A stretch of DNA of 64,000 nucleotides from Balanoglossus misakiensis (Eukaryota > Hemichordata). Below are positions 25,920 to 36,630 of this stretch, piece after piece; position 1 is the stretch's first letter; the number at the start of each line of letters is the position of its first letter. Location: contig CM082584.2 of NCBI GenBank assembly GCA_040954595.2, positions 6,200,001-6,264,000 on the forward strand. Direction: 5' to 3'. The translations under genes were made by a program, and so were the position numbers. The notes below the pieces were generated by a model, which saw only the letters and a program-made list of their open reading frames with translations, ran no database searches and was not told where the DNA came from.

Positions 25920-26622
25920 TGCCACAAAATGTCCGACTTTGATGCCGACTTGACACTGCTTCACCTATGTCCATGATTTGGCGGCTGACACAAACGTTAC
26001 CTCGCAGCCACGTTACTCCCAAGGACATGTCAAAGGCAGTGTCAAAGGGTAATTGAGTGAGCACAGCACAGCCAGCGGCAGAAATGTTAAAATATTTCAA
26101 CTTTGACTCATTTATGTTGCATGCTACGACATTCATGATGTTATGGTGACACACTGGTTCCATCTTGATTTTTGCAGCAATAGGCCTACGTGTTTTCGTA
26201 TCGTAGAACGAAATTGGAAGGAAACAGATCCAGATCACGGTCACAAGGGTTTTCAGAGGTCGCCAAAGACAGGCAAGCGGCTTAGAGGTCATCGTTGTGA
26301 TCCACATTTAAAGCGGGTAGTACGTTTTTCTTGGAAACTTACATCAAATAAACCAATCACGTAGCCTGTTACGAAATTATGTCGATCGAGAGAACCGTCT
26401 TGTGGAACTCTGCGTTTTTGGCGATTGGGGAGAATGGTGGGTAAATTGTGGCCTTGAATGCTTGTACTTTACAATAAGCACCCTTTATGCACAACGTCCC
26501 GGGCTGTGTCGATCAAAGAGGTTTTGAACCGCACAAGTTCATGTGATCTTAGAATGGAAAGGAAAAAAAAACACTTTAAAACAAGACGGTCAAAGCCAGC
26601 ATATGCCCAATAAATTAGACCC

Positions 26623-26628
26623 TTTATT
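26623..26628 (-). terminator. Poly(A) signal of secreted peptide gene A
   Basis: AATAAA on the minus strand, about 165 bases past the stop at 26792. The flank (TTTATTCACC...AAAGTACAC) matches the equivalent site of gene C at 39237-39242, which supports it as a real shared 3' end. Confidence 0.7.
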
Positions 26629-26791
26629 CACCAAAAAGTACACATCACTAAGAATATTTTCTCGATTCAAAGAAGACACTACTCAGCACAACAAGTAATG
26701 CGTTCGCGTTTTCTACCAGTCGTATCTCTTACGACCCTAAGGAATAATGAAAACAAAGAAATGATTGTGCCGATCAAGTTGCTTCATTTAA

Positions 26792-27672
26792 TCATTTGTC
26801 ACACTTAGAGGAAATCATGTAAGCCACATAATTTGTCATGAAGGGTTCAAATGTGCATCCCGTGTCATCCATACACTGCTTCGCTTTCTAAAAACAAATC
26901 ATGACAAATGCAAACTGTTAGTTAGTCATCAGAAGTATCACACAAAACTAAATTTCAGAATTATTCTCGCATGAGTTACCTATTATATATTAAAAATTTA
27001 TATGACTTGCTCTTCAAGGCCCAGAATGTTGAGCATTTCTAATGAATACATATCAATATCAAACTCTTGATAATTTGTTGCCTTGCACCTAGGCCTTTTC
27101 GCGTCATCTTGGAAACTGTATACTCACCATATATTTTGAGCATGAGTCTGGGACGCCATCTTGAGAAATACATCTACCGAAGTGTCCTAATATATCCCAG
27201 TTACCACACTATGCAGCAAAACATTAAAAAAGATAAGCTGAAAAATGTTAAATACTGTTGGGAAATTAAGCGCTCTGTGACCATTAGTGGAGCAATGAGA
27301 CGTTTTTGGCTAATCTAATATACTGTGGATATTTGCATTGCCAGCGTGAGCGAAATAAAGGTGGCAGTCTCACTGGCGATCTGCAAATGAGATTAAAAAA
27401 CAAAACATCTCGTCGACATGTCGATAGCCCATTCCATTATGAAAATCGTAATTAAGCTACGGTAACCATACTTGCAAATGACACGATTTTTCTTACTCCA
27501 TTTTTCGAAAATTTGAACATGAAAATGGACAGAGTGCCTGCTTGTTTCTCAAAGACGTTGCCAATTCTTGTTTGTGAGGCTAAACCATGGCTGAACAAAC
27601 TCTCACCTCAAGTGCACCAACAGTGCTTGCCATGGAGACGCAAGCCAGCAACATTACAATAGCAATCTTCAT
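26792..27672 (-). CDS. Small secreted six-cysteine peptide, gene A
   Basis: Three coding exons (27672-27607, 27208-27128, 26887-26792), all phase 0, give 80 residues. Exon 1 (22 residues) is a clean signal peptide (MKIAIVMLLACVSMAS, then TVGALE). Exons 2 and 3 carry six cysteines at 23, 35, 45, 54, 60 and 78, spaced x11, x9, x8, x5, x17. Every junction has a good donor (GTGAGA, GTGAGT) and an AG acceptor. A 5' untranslated exon ends at 28403 (donor GTAAGT) behind a TATA-like box. Gene C (39718-40805) has the same layout and spacing, and gene B keeps the signal exon. The family is not recognised; size, secretion and cysteine pairing suit a defence peptide, a signalling peptide or a protease inhibitor, and the sequence does not choose between them. 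Confidence 0.8.
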
Positions 27673-28402
27673 GGCCTGTTCAATAAGGAACAAAATTAAT
27701 GTTGTCAATATTGATGACGACAGGCCCATTGCTCAGCCGATGAACAGATCATGTTAGAATTATTTCAGGCTTAGTTGTCATTTTCTTCTGCAATCAAGTT
27801 CACACAGAATGAATCTTCTTGGAAATTTTAACATTAAAGTATTGTCAATGGCAAACTCTGCTAATTTGAAGTTCCAATGTGTTAATGACATGAGTAGATT
27901 TCATCCAGCAAATATCTTGCTGGAGAATCTACTAAGGCGTGACCAATAAGCGCAATTGATGACGATTGCATAGAACCAGGAACTGTAATACTTTGAAATT
28001 GTACAGCAGTGCAATCATATCAAAGAAAACATGTTGGCTGAAACTTTCCGTTTGAAAATACATGTTTACCAGAATCACATAGTATATCCTCTTTTTAATA
28101 AAATGCCGGCCAAGTGTCTCTCAAAGGGTGAACAGGTCTTTGTGCTGTACGAAGTTTCAATAACATTATTCACGTTTTCGCGACCGCCCTGTCGCACAAT
28201 TAATACACATCGTCCAGCATGAAAACCTGTTTGAATAACACACACTTATACCTGAATATACTGATGGACCTCAGACAATCGTGAATATATGAAGGTACGA
28301 TATGTATTGGAAGAAAGGCAGTATGAGTTAATGGTACAGGGAATTCTATCCTGTCAGCAAATCGTTATAGAAATAGGATCGTAAATGTCTTAGCATACTT
28401 AC

Positions 28403-28462
28403 TGGTCTATCAAAAATACTCTTCTTATCGCTCGCTTGAAACTGGAAAGCCCTCAGTTCATG
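28403..28462 (-). other. 5' untranslated exon of secreted peptide gene A
   Basis: Ends in GACCA/GTAAGT at 28403. The same exon end occurs before genes B (35046) and C (40985). The 5' end is set only by the distance from the TATA-like box, so it is approximate. Confidence 0.6.
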
Positions 28463-28486
28463 CCAGAGCTAGACTACGTTAACGTG

Positions 28487-28493
28487 CTTTATG
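28487..28493 (-). promoter_or_regulatory. TATA-like box of gene A
   Basis: Minus-strand CATAAAG, 25-30 bases before a conserved CTCTGGCA start region. The block from here into the untranslated exon is shared with genes B and C. Confidence 0.55.
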
Positions 28494-28504
28494 TAATATT
28501 TCTT

Positions 28505-28790
28505 GTTTACTTTTTAAAGAAAATACAACAAAACATTTTGTTTAAATTTCCGTGTGCCGAATACGAATTCATTGATGGCGCTGTTGACTCAGCACTTACA
28601 TCATGTTGCCACTTGTTGTTGACGTCATTCACGTGATATATTTTGTCTAATTTTAGGACAACAACAAAACATTTTGTTTGAATTACCCAGGCGTATAACA
28701 TGAATTTTTGTGGAGTTGTTGGCTCGGCATTTGTCTCGATTTTCGTAGAGTGACAAATTATAACATAAGAATTCGGGTATCAGTAGAGTC
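28505..28790. repeat. Tandem upstream repeats of gene A (two units)
   Basis: Two units of about 140 bases share 'ACAACAAAACATTTTGTTT', an ATTACCCAG-like block and 'TTGTTG..CTC.GCA'. The same unit is repeated about five times upstream of gene C (41080-41800). Confidence 0.6.
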
Positions 28791-29703
28791 ATCATATTGT
28801 CACATTTAAAAAAATGATTGATGCGAACAAATTCAATTACCGGGTGAACAAAACAGTAAAGAGAACGGATAAACAATTAAATCTCGCGCTCATCTATTTT
28901 GGGCTACGCTCGTTTACTATTGGCTGACTCTCATGTGGTAAATGCAATGTTTCTTTCATGTTTCTGGCATATAACTTGTATCGGTGGGCAGGTAGTCATA
29001 TACATGTACACATAAGAAATATTGCACTTTCGTTGTCGTTTTTTTAACATTTTGCCTGGATATTCATTGGCTGTTATTTGCGTTACTCAAAATCTTTATT
29101 CAAATAAACATGGATTTTAAAGTTTCACAATCTATGTTGGTATTTACTCCAAGTAGCGCAGACAGCGGTAGAAATTGGGAAGGGGACTAGACTAGCGTGT
29201 AGCCTGCATCTGTATGGGGATCAAACGATACAAATACCCCGTGAGATGTGCCCTCAACAGTAAGTTAGAAAGATATTCATTCATTCATTCATTGTTTCAT
29301 ATCTAGTTTTTAATGACACATAATGAAGATTTTGAGACGTAATTATCATAGAATCGTGACGCGAGGTTGTACAAAATATCGGCAGTGCATAGTTTATATA
29401 GGCATACTCTTAACCTCATGAAACTCATGCTTACATAGTTGTACTTTTTGCTCTTGATGTTTTAGCAATACTCGCAAAAATCGGACTTATGTGGTTAAAT
29501 GTATACAAGCTGAGTCGTAGCCACTCTACACTAAACATGAACAAGGAAAATAATAAACTGTTATTTAGCATTAAAACTACGATTTAAAGGGGCAAATATT
29601 AGTATTTTGTATGTACTCTTCGCCATTTTGGAATAGGTGAAACTGGCGATTGAAATCCGCGAAACCATGACTTCTCTCAATATCTTGCGCGTCATACATG
29701 TAC
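28791..29703. other. Intergenic, no gene seen
   Basis: No coding or repeat feature beyond a short ATTC run near 29277-29292. It separates gene A's promoter from the stop of the GPI-type gene. Confidence 0.4.
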
Positions 29704-30740
29704 TTAGATAGTTATGAACAGTAAAGTAAGCAATGAGAACGCATTCAACAATAGACTTGAAGCCATCAGGCTGTTGGCATTTCCCGTTGCCGTTTCGTCG
29801 CAGAAGAAATTGGCATCCATAGCTGCTTCCAAATTCCGATCGAATTCTGCGTCAGTAAATCCAGTGGGGCACAGTTCCCGCGTGGTATCAGACTGGCATT
29901 TTGCTAGGTCATTGAATTCCCTGTAAAATGGAACAATACATAGTACAGTAGGCCTACTCAATATAAACGAAATCTGTGTGGGATGGGGCGCTACTTTGAT
30001 TACTGTTAGCCAAATTGACATCAAGTTTTACTGTAACATTTTCTCGAGTTTTGAGCCTGAGTATGCCTCGCCAAGGCGTCTTTTGTTACCATGACGTTTG
30101 GTAAATATCGAATCTTGGAAGGCCATACTGCTGATCACTTTTAATACTTCATAATACTTCATTATTTGGGTATTGGTTGAGAATAAATTTGTGGAGCCCT
30201 TGAGGGGCTAACATGTGAAAAGTTAAAAGAAATCCCTTTCGCATATCCGCACTCCCTACATGTAGTAGCCCGGGGAGACTAGGAGTAAAGATTCACGCTG
30301 TCCGTTCTGTTTGTGGTGGTTTGTCTTATATATAATATCCAAGGCCATTCGTACGCTCTACATAAAAGTCGGCCATTTGGGTACTGTACATATACATTGG
30401 TTTCGTACGGAACACTCATTCACGCGGTAATATCACTCACCCACACAGTTTAGAATCGAGTGGGTCGGCACGGAAGGTAGCCCAGGCGGATTCGGAACAC
30501 CCGCTGATTTCAGCGTCGTAGTTATCGCTGCAGTCGGACACTTCCAGATCGGGCATATCGTTCAACGGTGGCAACGAGGTGGCGTTACCGTCACAGAAGA
30601 TGGGCGGGAAGTCATCGATGATAGTGTCACCCAGTTCAACCGTGGTCGCCGAAATCAAATACTCAAAAGCAGCGGTTTGATTCTCGCTGCAAGTCTCCCC
30701 AGCCTCGATTACACAGTCACCCGCCGCTGTCAATTCCTCC
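29704..30740 (-). CDS. Cys-rich, probably GPI-anchored surface protein, copy 1 (5' end unresolved)
   Basis: Two exons are secure: 30740-30441 and 29920-29704, joined in phase 2 (TGT GG/GTGAGT to AG/G). They encode about 172 residues with paired repeats of the form RE-x(n)-C-x7-8-C-x(n)-FCD, the first in the 30.7 kb exon and the second starting at the exon junction. A middle block CSDNYDAEISGC ends in PLDSKLC. The C-terminus is a hydrophobic tail of about 20 residues after small residues (ATGNAN), as in GPI-anchor signals. A likely upstream exon ends at 33411 (GGC AG/GTGAGT, phase 2, SNRQLAKQHDGLG). The signal peptide was not found. Copy 2 at 61585-63599 has the same exon phases and cysteine plan. 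The family is unknown to me. Confidence 0.75.
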
Positions 30741-30767
30741 CTATAGTGAGATAGGAGACAACAGTAC

Positions 30768-30890
30768 TTAAAAAGGGACAAAGTCTCTCTCTCTCTCGCA
30801 ATTATGTTTAATACAAGACACCGTTTATGTTAATGTTCATTGTGTGTAATTATGTAGTGAATCAATGTTTAACCACACTAAACTTTCATC
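30768..30890. mobile_element. MITE family A, partial copy
   Basis: Left part of family A (TTAAAAAGGGACAAAGTCTC onward), 28 bases outside the acceptor of the 30740 exon. Confidence 0.65.
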
Positions 30891-33410
30891 AATTTCATCT
30901 TATGCTGTCTCCTCACACTAATGAATACAGTACCACCAGTAAAATACGTCGCCGTACCCTACATGTGATTTTAATCAGATTGGTGTATTGCCACAACAAG
31001 TAAACACCCCTCCAGTAACCCCCCAGTTCTATCCCACAACACACCGCGTTTCCAAGATGGCGGTTAGGACAGACCCCGCCTATAAAACGTGTCCCTTCAA
31101 GACCATTACCTGCAGTTCTCTTGGCTCAGCCTTAAAGCTCGAATCGCGATTCTCATGCAATCGCCGTATTGTTTAAGTGTCCAATAGGGAATCTCTTCGA
31201 CTGAGGTTGGGCATACCTGACCCCTGCAAAGGTCCAGAGCAGCCACTGATGCAAAAAAAATGATTTACCATAATTGATAATGCGACATGATTATACTTAT
31301 AACTGTTTGAATCAAGAACTTCAACCATGTCAGACTACTGTACACTTGGTTGAGTAGAAGGAGGAAACTGCAATTCTGAAGTAGCGGGAATCACCGACCA
31401 CAATTATGCATTCACATCTGAACTTAGGATGCGTGTGTTTTCATGTCAACATGCATATACAATGTACTTGTAAACCTAGCTGGACGAATTACATCTCTGT
31501 GCATGATATTTGCATATCAACTTTTAGAATTTTTTTAACATTTATGAAGCTATAACAAGACGTTTAAGAGAGATTTAGAGCATACAATTGTTCTCCAGCT
31601 ATAACGGAGACAATTGTTCTTTTGATGTAATTACATTGCTTTGCCAAAATCAAAGACCGATGACCAAGGTGCTTTAATTGTTCAGTTCAATTCTTTATAA
31701 TTGCAAAGCTATACAGACCTGCTAAGATGGCGATGCTGATCAGTTTTAAAGTCATTGTTTATTTATGACGACTTGGTAAATCCGCAAGACGATTGCCTGG
31801 TATCTTCGTAGAACATGTGACATAAGTGTGTCCTGGAAATATACACATAGACGTAGACATATGTAGAAACGAAAAAGACATGAGGAGAAAGTCGAAAAAC
31901 ACAGTCAAATCACTCAGATCTGATATACTAGAGCTTGCGCCCAATTGTTCGGTAGGGTTTTCATCGCACAATCGCTAACCATGCAATAAGAACCACTCAT
32001 TGCAAAATTGTACATTGTGAACGGAGTAACTTTTCACTCTGCCCTGCAGCTGCAGTGCGGTGCCTTTATGTCTGTAAAATGTCTTGAAACCGATAAAAGC
32101 TGTCATTCGAACTAAATGTATGATCATAAATGGTCTGTTTTAAGTCATAAGAATGTGTATATACATGATTCATGGGCCATTGGTTGCTGTTTACGGGTTA
32201 AAGGTATACGGCCACCTGTGCAAATTTAGCTATAGTTACCATGGTAAATTGAGATCTAACCAATCACAGATTTTCAGTGGGTGGCACACGCGAAAAAGAG
32301 CGCTACCATACGCTCTTTAGGACACTCAAATACGCCATTTCAGCTATATATGGCGATATGTAAATTGAAGGTGACCGTATACATTTAAATTGGACCAAGA
32401 CTACTAGGTCCAGTGTACAAGTGACACCAGGCCACATCAGGGTTATACGTGCCGGTGAGAACTTGTGACGTGGAACGGAGGCAGTGACTAGCAATAAAAC
32501 ACGTTCGCCGAGCAGAAAAGCAGGTGTAAAAGGGCCTTATAACCTCTTCACGGTTTAGCAGTTGAAAACCTGTTGTATGGTCCGGTTTAGCTCCGGGGGA
32601 CTCTTCTTTCTTAACGGCAGTTTCCTTTCTTTGAAGTTATACATCTACCGACTTTTAAGACGCGCACCAGAGTGACCGAAAAACAGCCACCTGGACTTAG
32701 AAAAAGAACCAACATTTGCAGCTCTGGTCCCCCTTTCCCTCACAAAAGGATTCTGAAGGCTACACCACTATGTACTTGTAGAAATGCCACAGTTTATACA
32801 TGTTTAAATGAGTTCGATTTAACTGTATAATTGTACTATCTATACAAATTTCACTTCATGGTCACTGTTGATGCATGACGAGACACTGTCCTACTTCATT
32901 CGCAGTAAAAAAAATCTAACCATTATGTAAATTTGGGATATAAGACGCCTTATTATATTATTTAACACCCCATGAGGATTGTAATCGTATTGTGATTTGT
33001 ATACACAGCATCTATAAAATACACTTATACGTATGAATAAAAGCAATATTAAGGGAGAACAATGATTCGAAAAATCTTTTATCAAATACGGTGTTTTTAC
33101 TGTATTTTAAAGATTAACACATGAGGAAACGACAGTGTCTTAAGATCACTTATAATGTAATATTGGGTGTTACCCGAAAGATGTATCCCCGTGTAAGTTT
33201 TTAAAGAAGTGATTTTACCTACGTTTTAAGCGATTTGTTCGAGACTAGTCATGAAGCGTAAACTTTAAAACGTCGGGATCGAATGTGGAAAAAAAATTTC
33301 AGTGGATATACGTTTAAACACGGTGGTATACTGACCTGTCAGAGAGCGATCTCTGTATAGGAATACTATTTAAAGGCAAAGTTTTGATGGAAATAGACGG
33401 CTATACTCAC
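30891..33410. other. Intron or intergenic stretch, no firm exon
   Basis: Probably the intron between the candidate exon ending at 33411 and the 30740 exon. One possible small exon at about 31247-31210 has an AG acceptor and a GTATGC donor, but it is not needed for the frame and no homology supports it. It contains MITE family B at 32198-32388. Confidence 0.35.
32198..32388. mobile_element. MITE family B, copy 1
   Basis: About 190 bases with inverted ends TTAAAGGTATAC.G.CACCT. The centre contains 'ACCAATCACAGATTTTCAGT' and 'ACGCCATTTCA'. Copy 2 (34311-34492) is inserted in the opposite orientation, and copy 3 is at 58977-59134. Confidence 0.85.
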
Positions 33411-33872
33411 CTGCCAAGTCCGTCGTGTTGTTTTGCCAATTGCCTATTTGAAAGTGTGTTGCCGCTTGCCTCGAAACTTGTTTTTCTTTATCACCGCAGG
33501 AGAATAAAACGCATGCGCAAACTGTTTTATTCTAATTATTGCATGGTTTGCTTAACATATTCGACTCAAGACAATAGTTAACCAATGCCACTGGTTGACC
33601 TTTCACCCCTGAAAGTGTCTTCGTCATGTCCTTGATTTTCAATGGAAATCTGTATCGTAGGAGCATTTTCAAACATTGCCTACTGTGTCGATTTAAAAAA
33701 AAAAATTCTAGACGGCAACAAACCTCGACTTCACCACCCAAAGAGTGATTTTACGTGTTGTGGGTATGGGCATAGCACAGACACTTTAAACCGTGTTTTA
33801 AACTGAAAATAGATCAAAACGCTAGTTTCACACTTTTTTTCATAGAAAAGCATTCTGCCATTGTGCACTTAC

Positions 33873-34792
33873 ACCATCAGGCTCGCAACACATTCGTTTC
33901 AGCTGTGTACGAACAGTTTTGTTGACATCAACAGACGCCTTGTTAAAGCACACTGTGATCTTGAAATTACACAATCGAACACCTCCCCATAACATTAACT
34001 GAAAGGCCCTCTTTGTTGTCATCTCATCTGGGCATATTTTCATGGGTTGTCCACTCTGACCCTTTTGTGAACTTCTGCCCGACTGTGACGATAAGACTTG
34101 GAAGCCAATTGACGCGTGTCGTAAACAAGTTTTTTCGCGTAGAGGTAAAGGAGAAAAAGCTCGAGGGAAAACGGGCGTCGAGGTTCATAATTTTTTTTTA
34201 CAGCTTACAACTCGCCCAAACAATGTGGACTAAAGAGTGGACACGTTGCAAACAAGGACGTGGGACTTAAACCATGCGGTCGTGAATAAAGCACGCGGGA
34301 CTACGCGATGTTAAAGGTATACAGTCACCTCCAATTTACATATCGCCATATATAGTTGAAATGGCGTATTTGAGTGTTCTAAAGAACGCTTTATTTTCGC
34401 GTGTGCCACCCACTGAAAATCTGTGATTGGTTAGATCTCGATTTACCATGGTAACTGTGGCTAAATTTGTATAGGTGACCGTATACCTTTAACATACATA
34501 CATACATACTTACATACATACATAGAAAACTTAAAGTTGAAAACAAAGTATAGTATACATACGTTTAAATTTCAATTAAAGGATCTTATAAATGTATCAA
34601 CAATGAAAATGAAAATTAATGATTTTTTCTGTGATCACTTACTCATACAAATTTTGCAGGTGAAATTTGGAAACTTGGCTGCTTGTACTTCAAGGAGACT
34701 AAAGAAGATCAAACACTCACCGCATCCCTTGCCCCGACGACAACGCTTGCCATGGTGATGCAAGCCAGCAACATGATAATTGCAACCTTCAT
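33873..34792 (-). CDS. Secreted peptide gene B, signal exon secure, rest diverged or broken
   Basis: Exon 1 (34792-34721, phase 0, 24 residues, MKVAIIMLLACITMAS...) is clearly the signal exon of the gene A/C family. It is preceded by the shared 5' untranslated exon (ends 35046) and a TATA box. A candidate second exon is 33959-33873 (29 residues, AAG/ATC acceptor, GGT/GTAAGT donor, open in phase 0). Its cysteines (VC..., MCCEP) do not follow the family's C-x11-C-x9/10-C plan, and no last exon with the KQC...C pattern joins in phase. Gene B may be a diverged paralogue or a decaying copy that keeps its promoter. Confidence 0.45.
34311..34492. mobile_element. MITE family B, copy 2
   Basis: Full copy with TTAA at both ends, reverse-oriented relative to 32198-32388, lying inside the gene B region. 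A short ACAT microsatellite follows directly. Confidence 0.85.
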
Positions 34793-35045
34793 GGCCTGTT
34801 AAACATTTAAGGAGAGAGATATTGTCAATATTCAACGCCGACCGACCTGCCTCTTGCTTGGCTGATTAACCATCCACCTTTGCGGCACTGAAAGTCTGAT
34901 ATACCTGAATATACTGAACATCTGAAGTATAGCACATTGGGAGAGTTTGAAACATAACGGACACGAGCATGGAATATTCACAGGGGATCTTGTCCTCTCA
35001 GCAATTTGTGAAAATTGGAGTATCGAAAATGTTAAGCATACTCAC

Positions 35046-35107
35046 TGGATCTTTGGAAATACCGTTCTGATGATCACAGTCTTCAATCTGGAAAGCCTTT
35101 AGATAAT
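35046..35107 (-). other. 5' untranslated exon of gene B
   Basis: Exon end GATCCA/GTGAGT at 35046, matching the untranslated exons of genes A and C. The 5' end is estimated from the TATA box. Confidence 0.6.
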
Positions 35108-35132
35108 GCCAGAGCTTGACAAAGTTAACCTG

Positions 35133-35140
35133 CTTTATAC
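35133..35140 (-). promoter_or_regulatory. TATA box of gene B
   Basis: Minus-strand GTATAAAG, the best TATA match among the three paralogues, followed by the conserved GTTAAC and CTCTGGCA blocks. Confidence 0.65.
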
Positions 35141-35469
35141 AATACATGTGTCTATTTCAAGAACAGAAGTAACCCATTTACTTAATGATTGATGTGGGAG
35201 AAATACAAAAGTTTAAAATTTAAATTCCCCAGAAGTCGAATACGATTTCAGGTGTCGGTTGCTCACCAGAATGTTTCGTCAATTGATTGATTAATATCAT
35301 ACGAATTCGGGCGTAAGTATAGTACTACCATATTGAAACTATTTTTGTTAACCATGCAAACCGTTTTGGGTCAACGAGTCACTCGATTGTGCTTCACTTC
35401 TTTGATAATAATTGGGATAACTTTTAATATAATATTTGAAACACTGCATGGTCATTGTAAAAATATTGT

Positions 35470-36056
35470 GTCGATGACAAAATGAATTGCTTTCCCTGTC
35501 ATCTGAAAATAATAATCTTAGACAAGTTGTAATTATTCTATACACACTTACCGTGGTCAAAATATTGTGTGGCAATATTAAAGGCTGGGGATTAACTTTT
35601 TCCTTTTATCTGAGAACTGTAATCTTAGAAAAAAAATATATACAGGCACTTACCAATGTGAAAATATTGGGGCAGCTGATGTGTTTTTAAAATGACACAA
35701 CCAATGTATGTACACCACCCACCGCTGCTCATGAGTTTAACCAGGTTACTTTTTTATTTTTAAATTGAATATACGAGACGCCGGCAATTACTAGTAATGG
35801 TGTTTTCTGTTTAGCCATGCAATGTCAATTTATTGCAGACAGACCTGTTTATCAGTTAAAACAGGTTACTTTTTTATTTTAAAATTGAATAGACGAGACT
35901 CTACCAGTTTATAGTGTTTCGCTGTTTCCATTTTTATTCCAGCATACAAACACTATCCTCAAAGTGTCAATTTATTGCAGACACACATATTTATAAAGTT
36001 AAATATATGCAGGTCACATTATTTATTGTTTAATTGAATACACGAGTCACCTAGTT
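35470..36056. repeat. Local tandem repeats between gene B and the P450
   Basis: Two series. One is about 120 bases, twice (35500 and 35615, 'ATCTGA.AA...AATCTTAGA' to 'CAAAATATTG'). The other is about 125-140 bases, two and a half times (35738, 35859, 36000; 'CAGGTTACTTTTTTATTTT', 'TGTCAATTTATTGCAGACA'). No gene is seen. Confidence 0.65.
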
Positions 36057-36424
36057 TTTTTTCTTTTCTTTAAATTTATGCGTTTGCGTTTTTGGTAGTG
36101 TAATGTGCGCATGTGTGATAGACTGCGGGTTTTATGGTATAGACGTCAAACATATAATCAGGTTGAGATGTGGCCAAGTGGTTCTGTAAGTCTATTGTAA
36201 CTGAGAGGTTGATGTCGTAAAATGACATGCATCTATCGAACAAAACACTGAAAAGTGTTCCACATGCCCCGGTGTCCAATTTGCCCCACTCTACCTTATA
36301 GATAAACATAAACCTATAAGTTATACTGGTGACGTCATGCATCAACCCGATGGAATCAGGTCGCTCCCGCCTGTTTACCTTGGCCACTGTGCCTTGACCT
36401 CAGTCGACCACCATTGTCCAACTC

Positions 36425-36430
36425 TATAAG
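36425..36430 (+). promoter_or_regulatory. Possible TATA box of the P450
   Basis: CTATAAG about 200 bases before the P450 ATG. A good donor (ACAG/GTAAGC at 36492/36493) lies downstream, so the 5' untranslated region may hold an intron. One GCGTG core (reverse of CACGC near 36508), the minimal AhR-response core, is present, which proves nothing alone. Confidence 0.25.
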
Positions 36431-36630
36431 GGTTATCTGGCTGTATTGTAATATGACCTTTTCAATGCAGACAAAGCGTTGAAGCATGACAGGTAAGCCA
36501 ATACACGCAGTGGGACCACTAGCAAGGTACACTTTGATTTAACTAGGCCAATCTAGACGGTCCATCGCGCAGAGAACATCTGTAGTTTACGACATCTTGC
36601 CTTAAAACAACGGATACGACGGTAGGCAGC

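Noticed and set aside
25906-26307. 133-codon minus-strand frame at the SLC16 start
   Set aside because: A different frame from the DGGYGW exon, without transporter features.
31210-31247. Possible small exon of GPI-type copy 1
   Set aside because: It has splice-like ends, but the frame is satisfied by joining the 33411 exon directly to 30740, as in copy 2.
33532-33741. Minus-strand frame with RQC..C..C as a last exon for peptide gene B
   Set aside because: The phase does not join to the preceding candidate exon, and the in-phase reading loses the cysteines.
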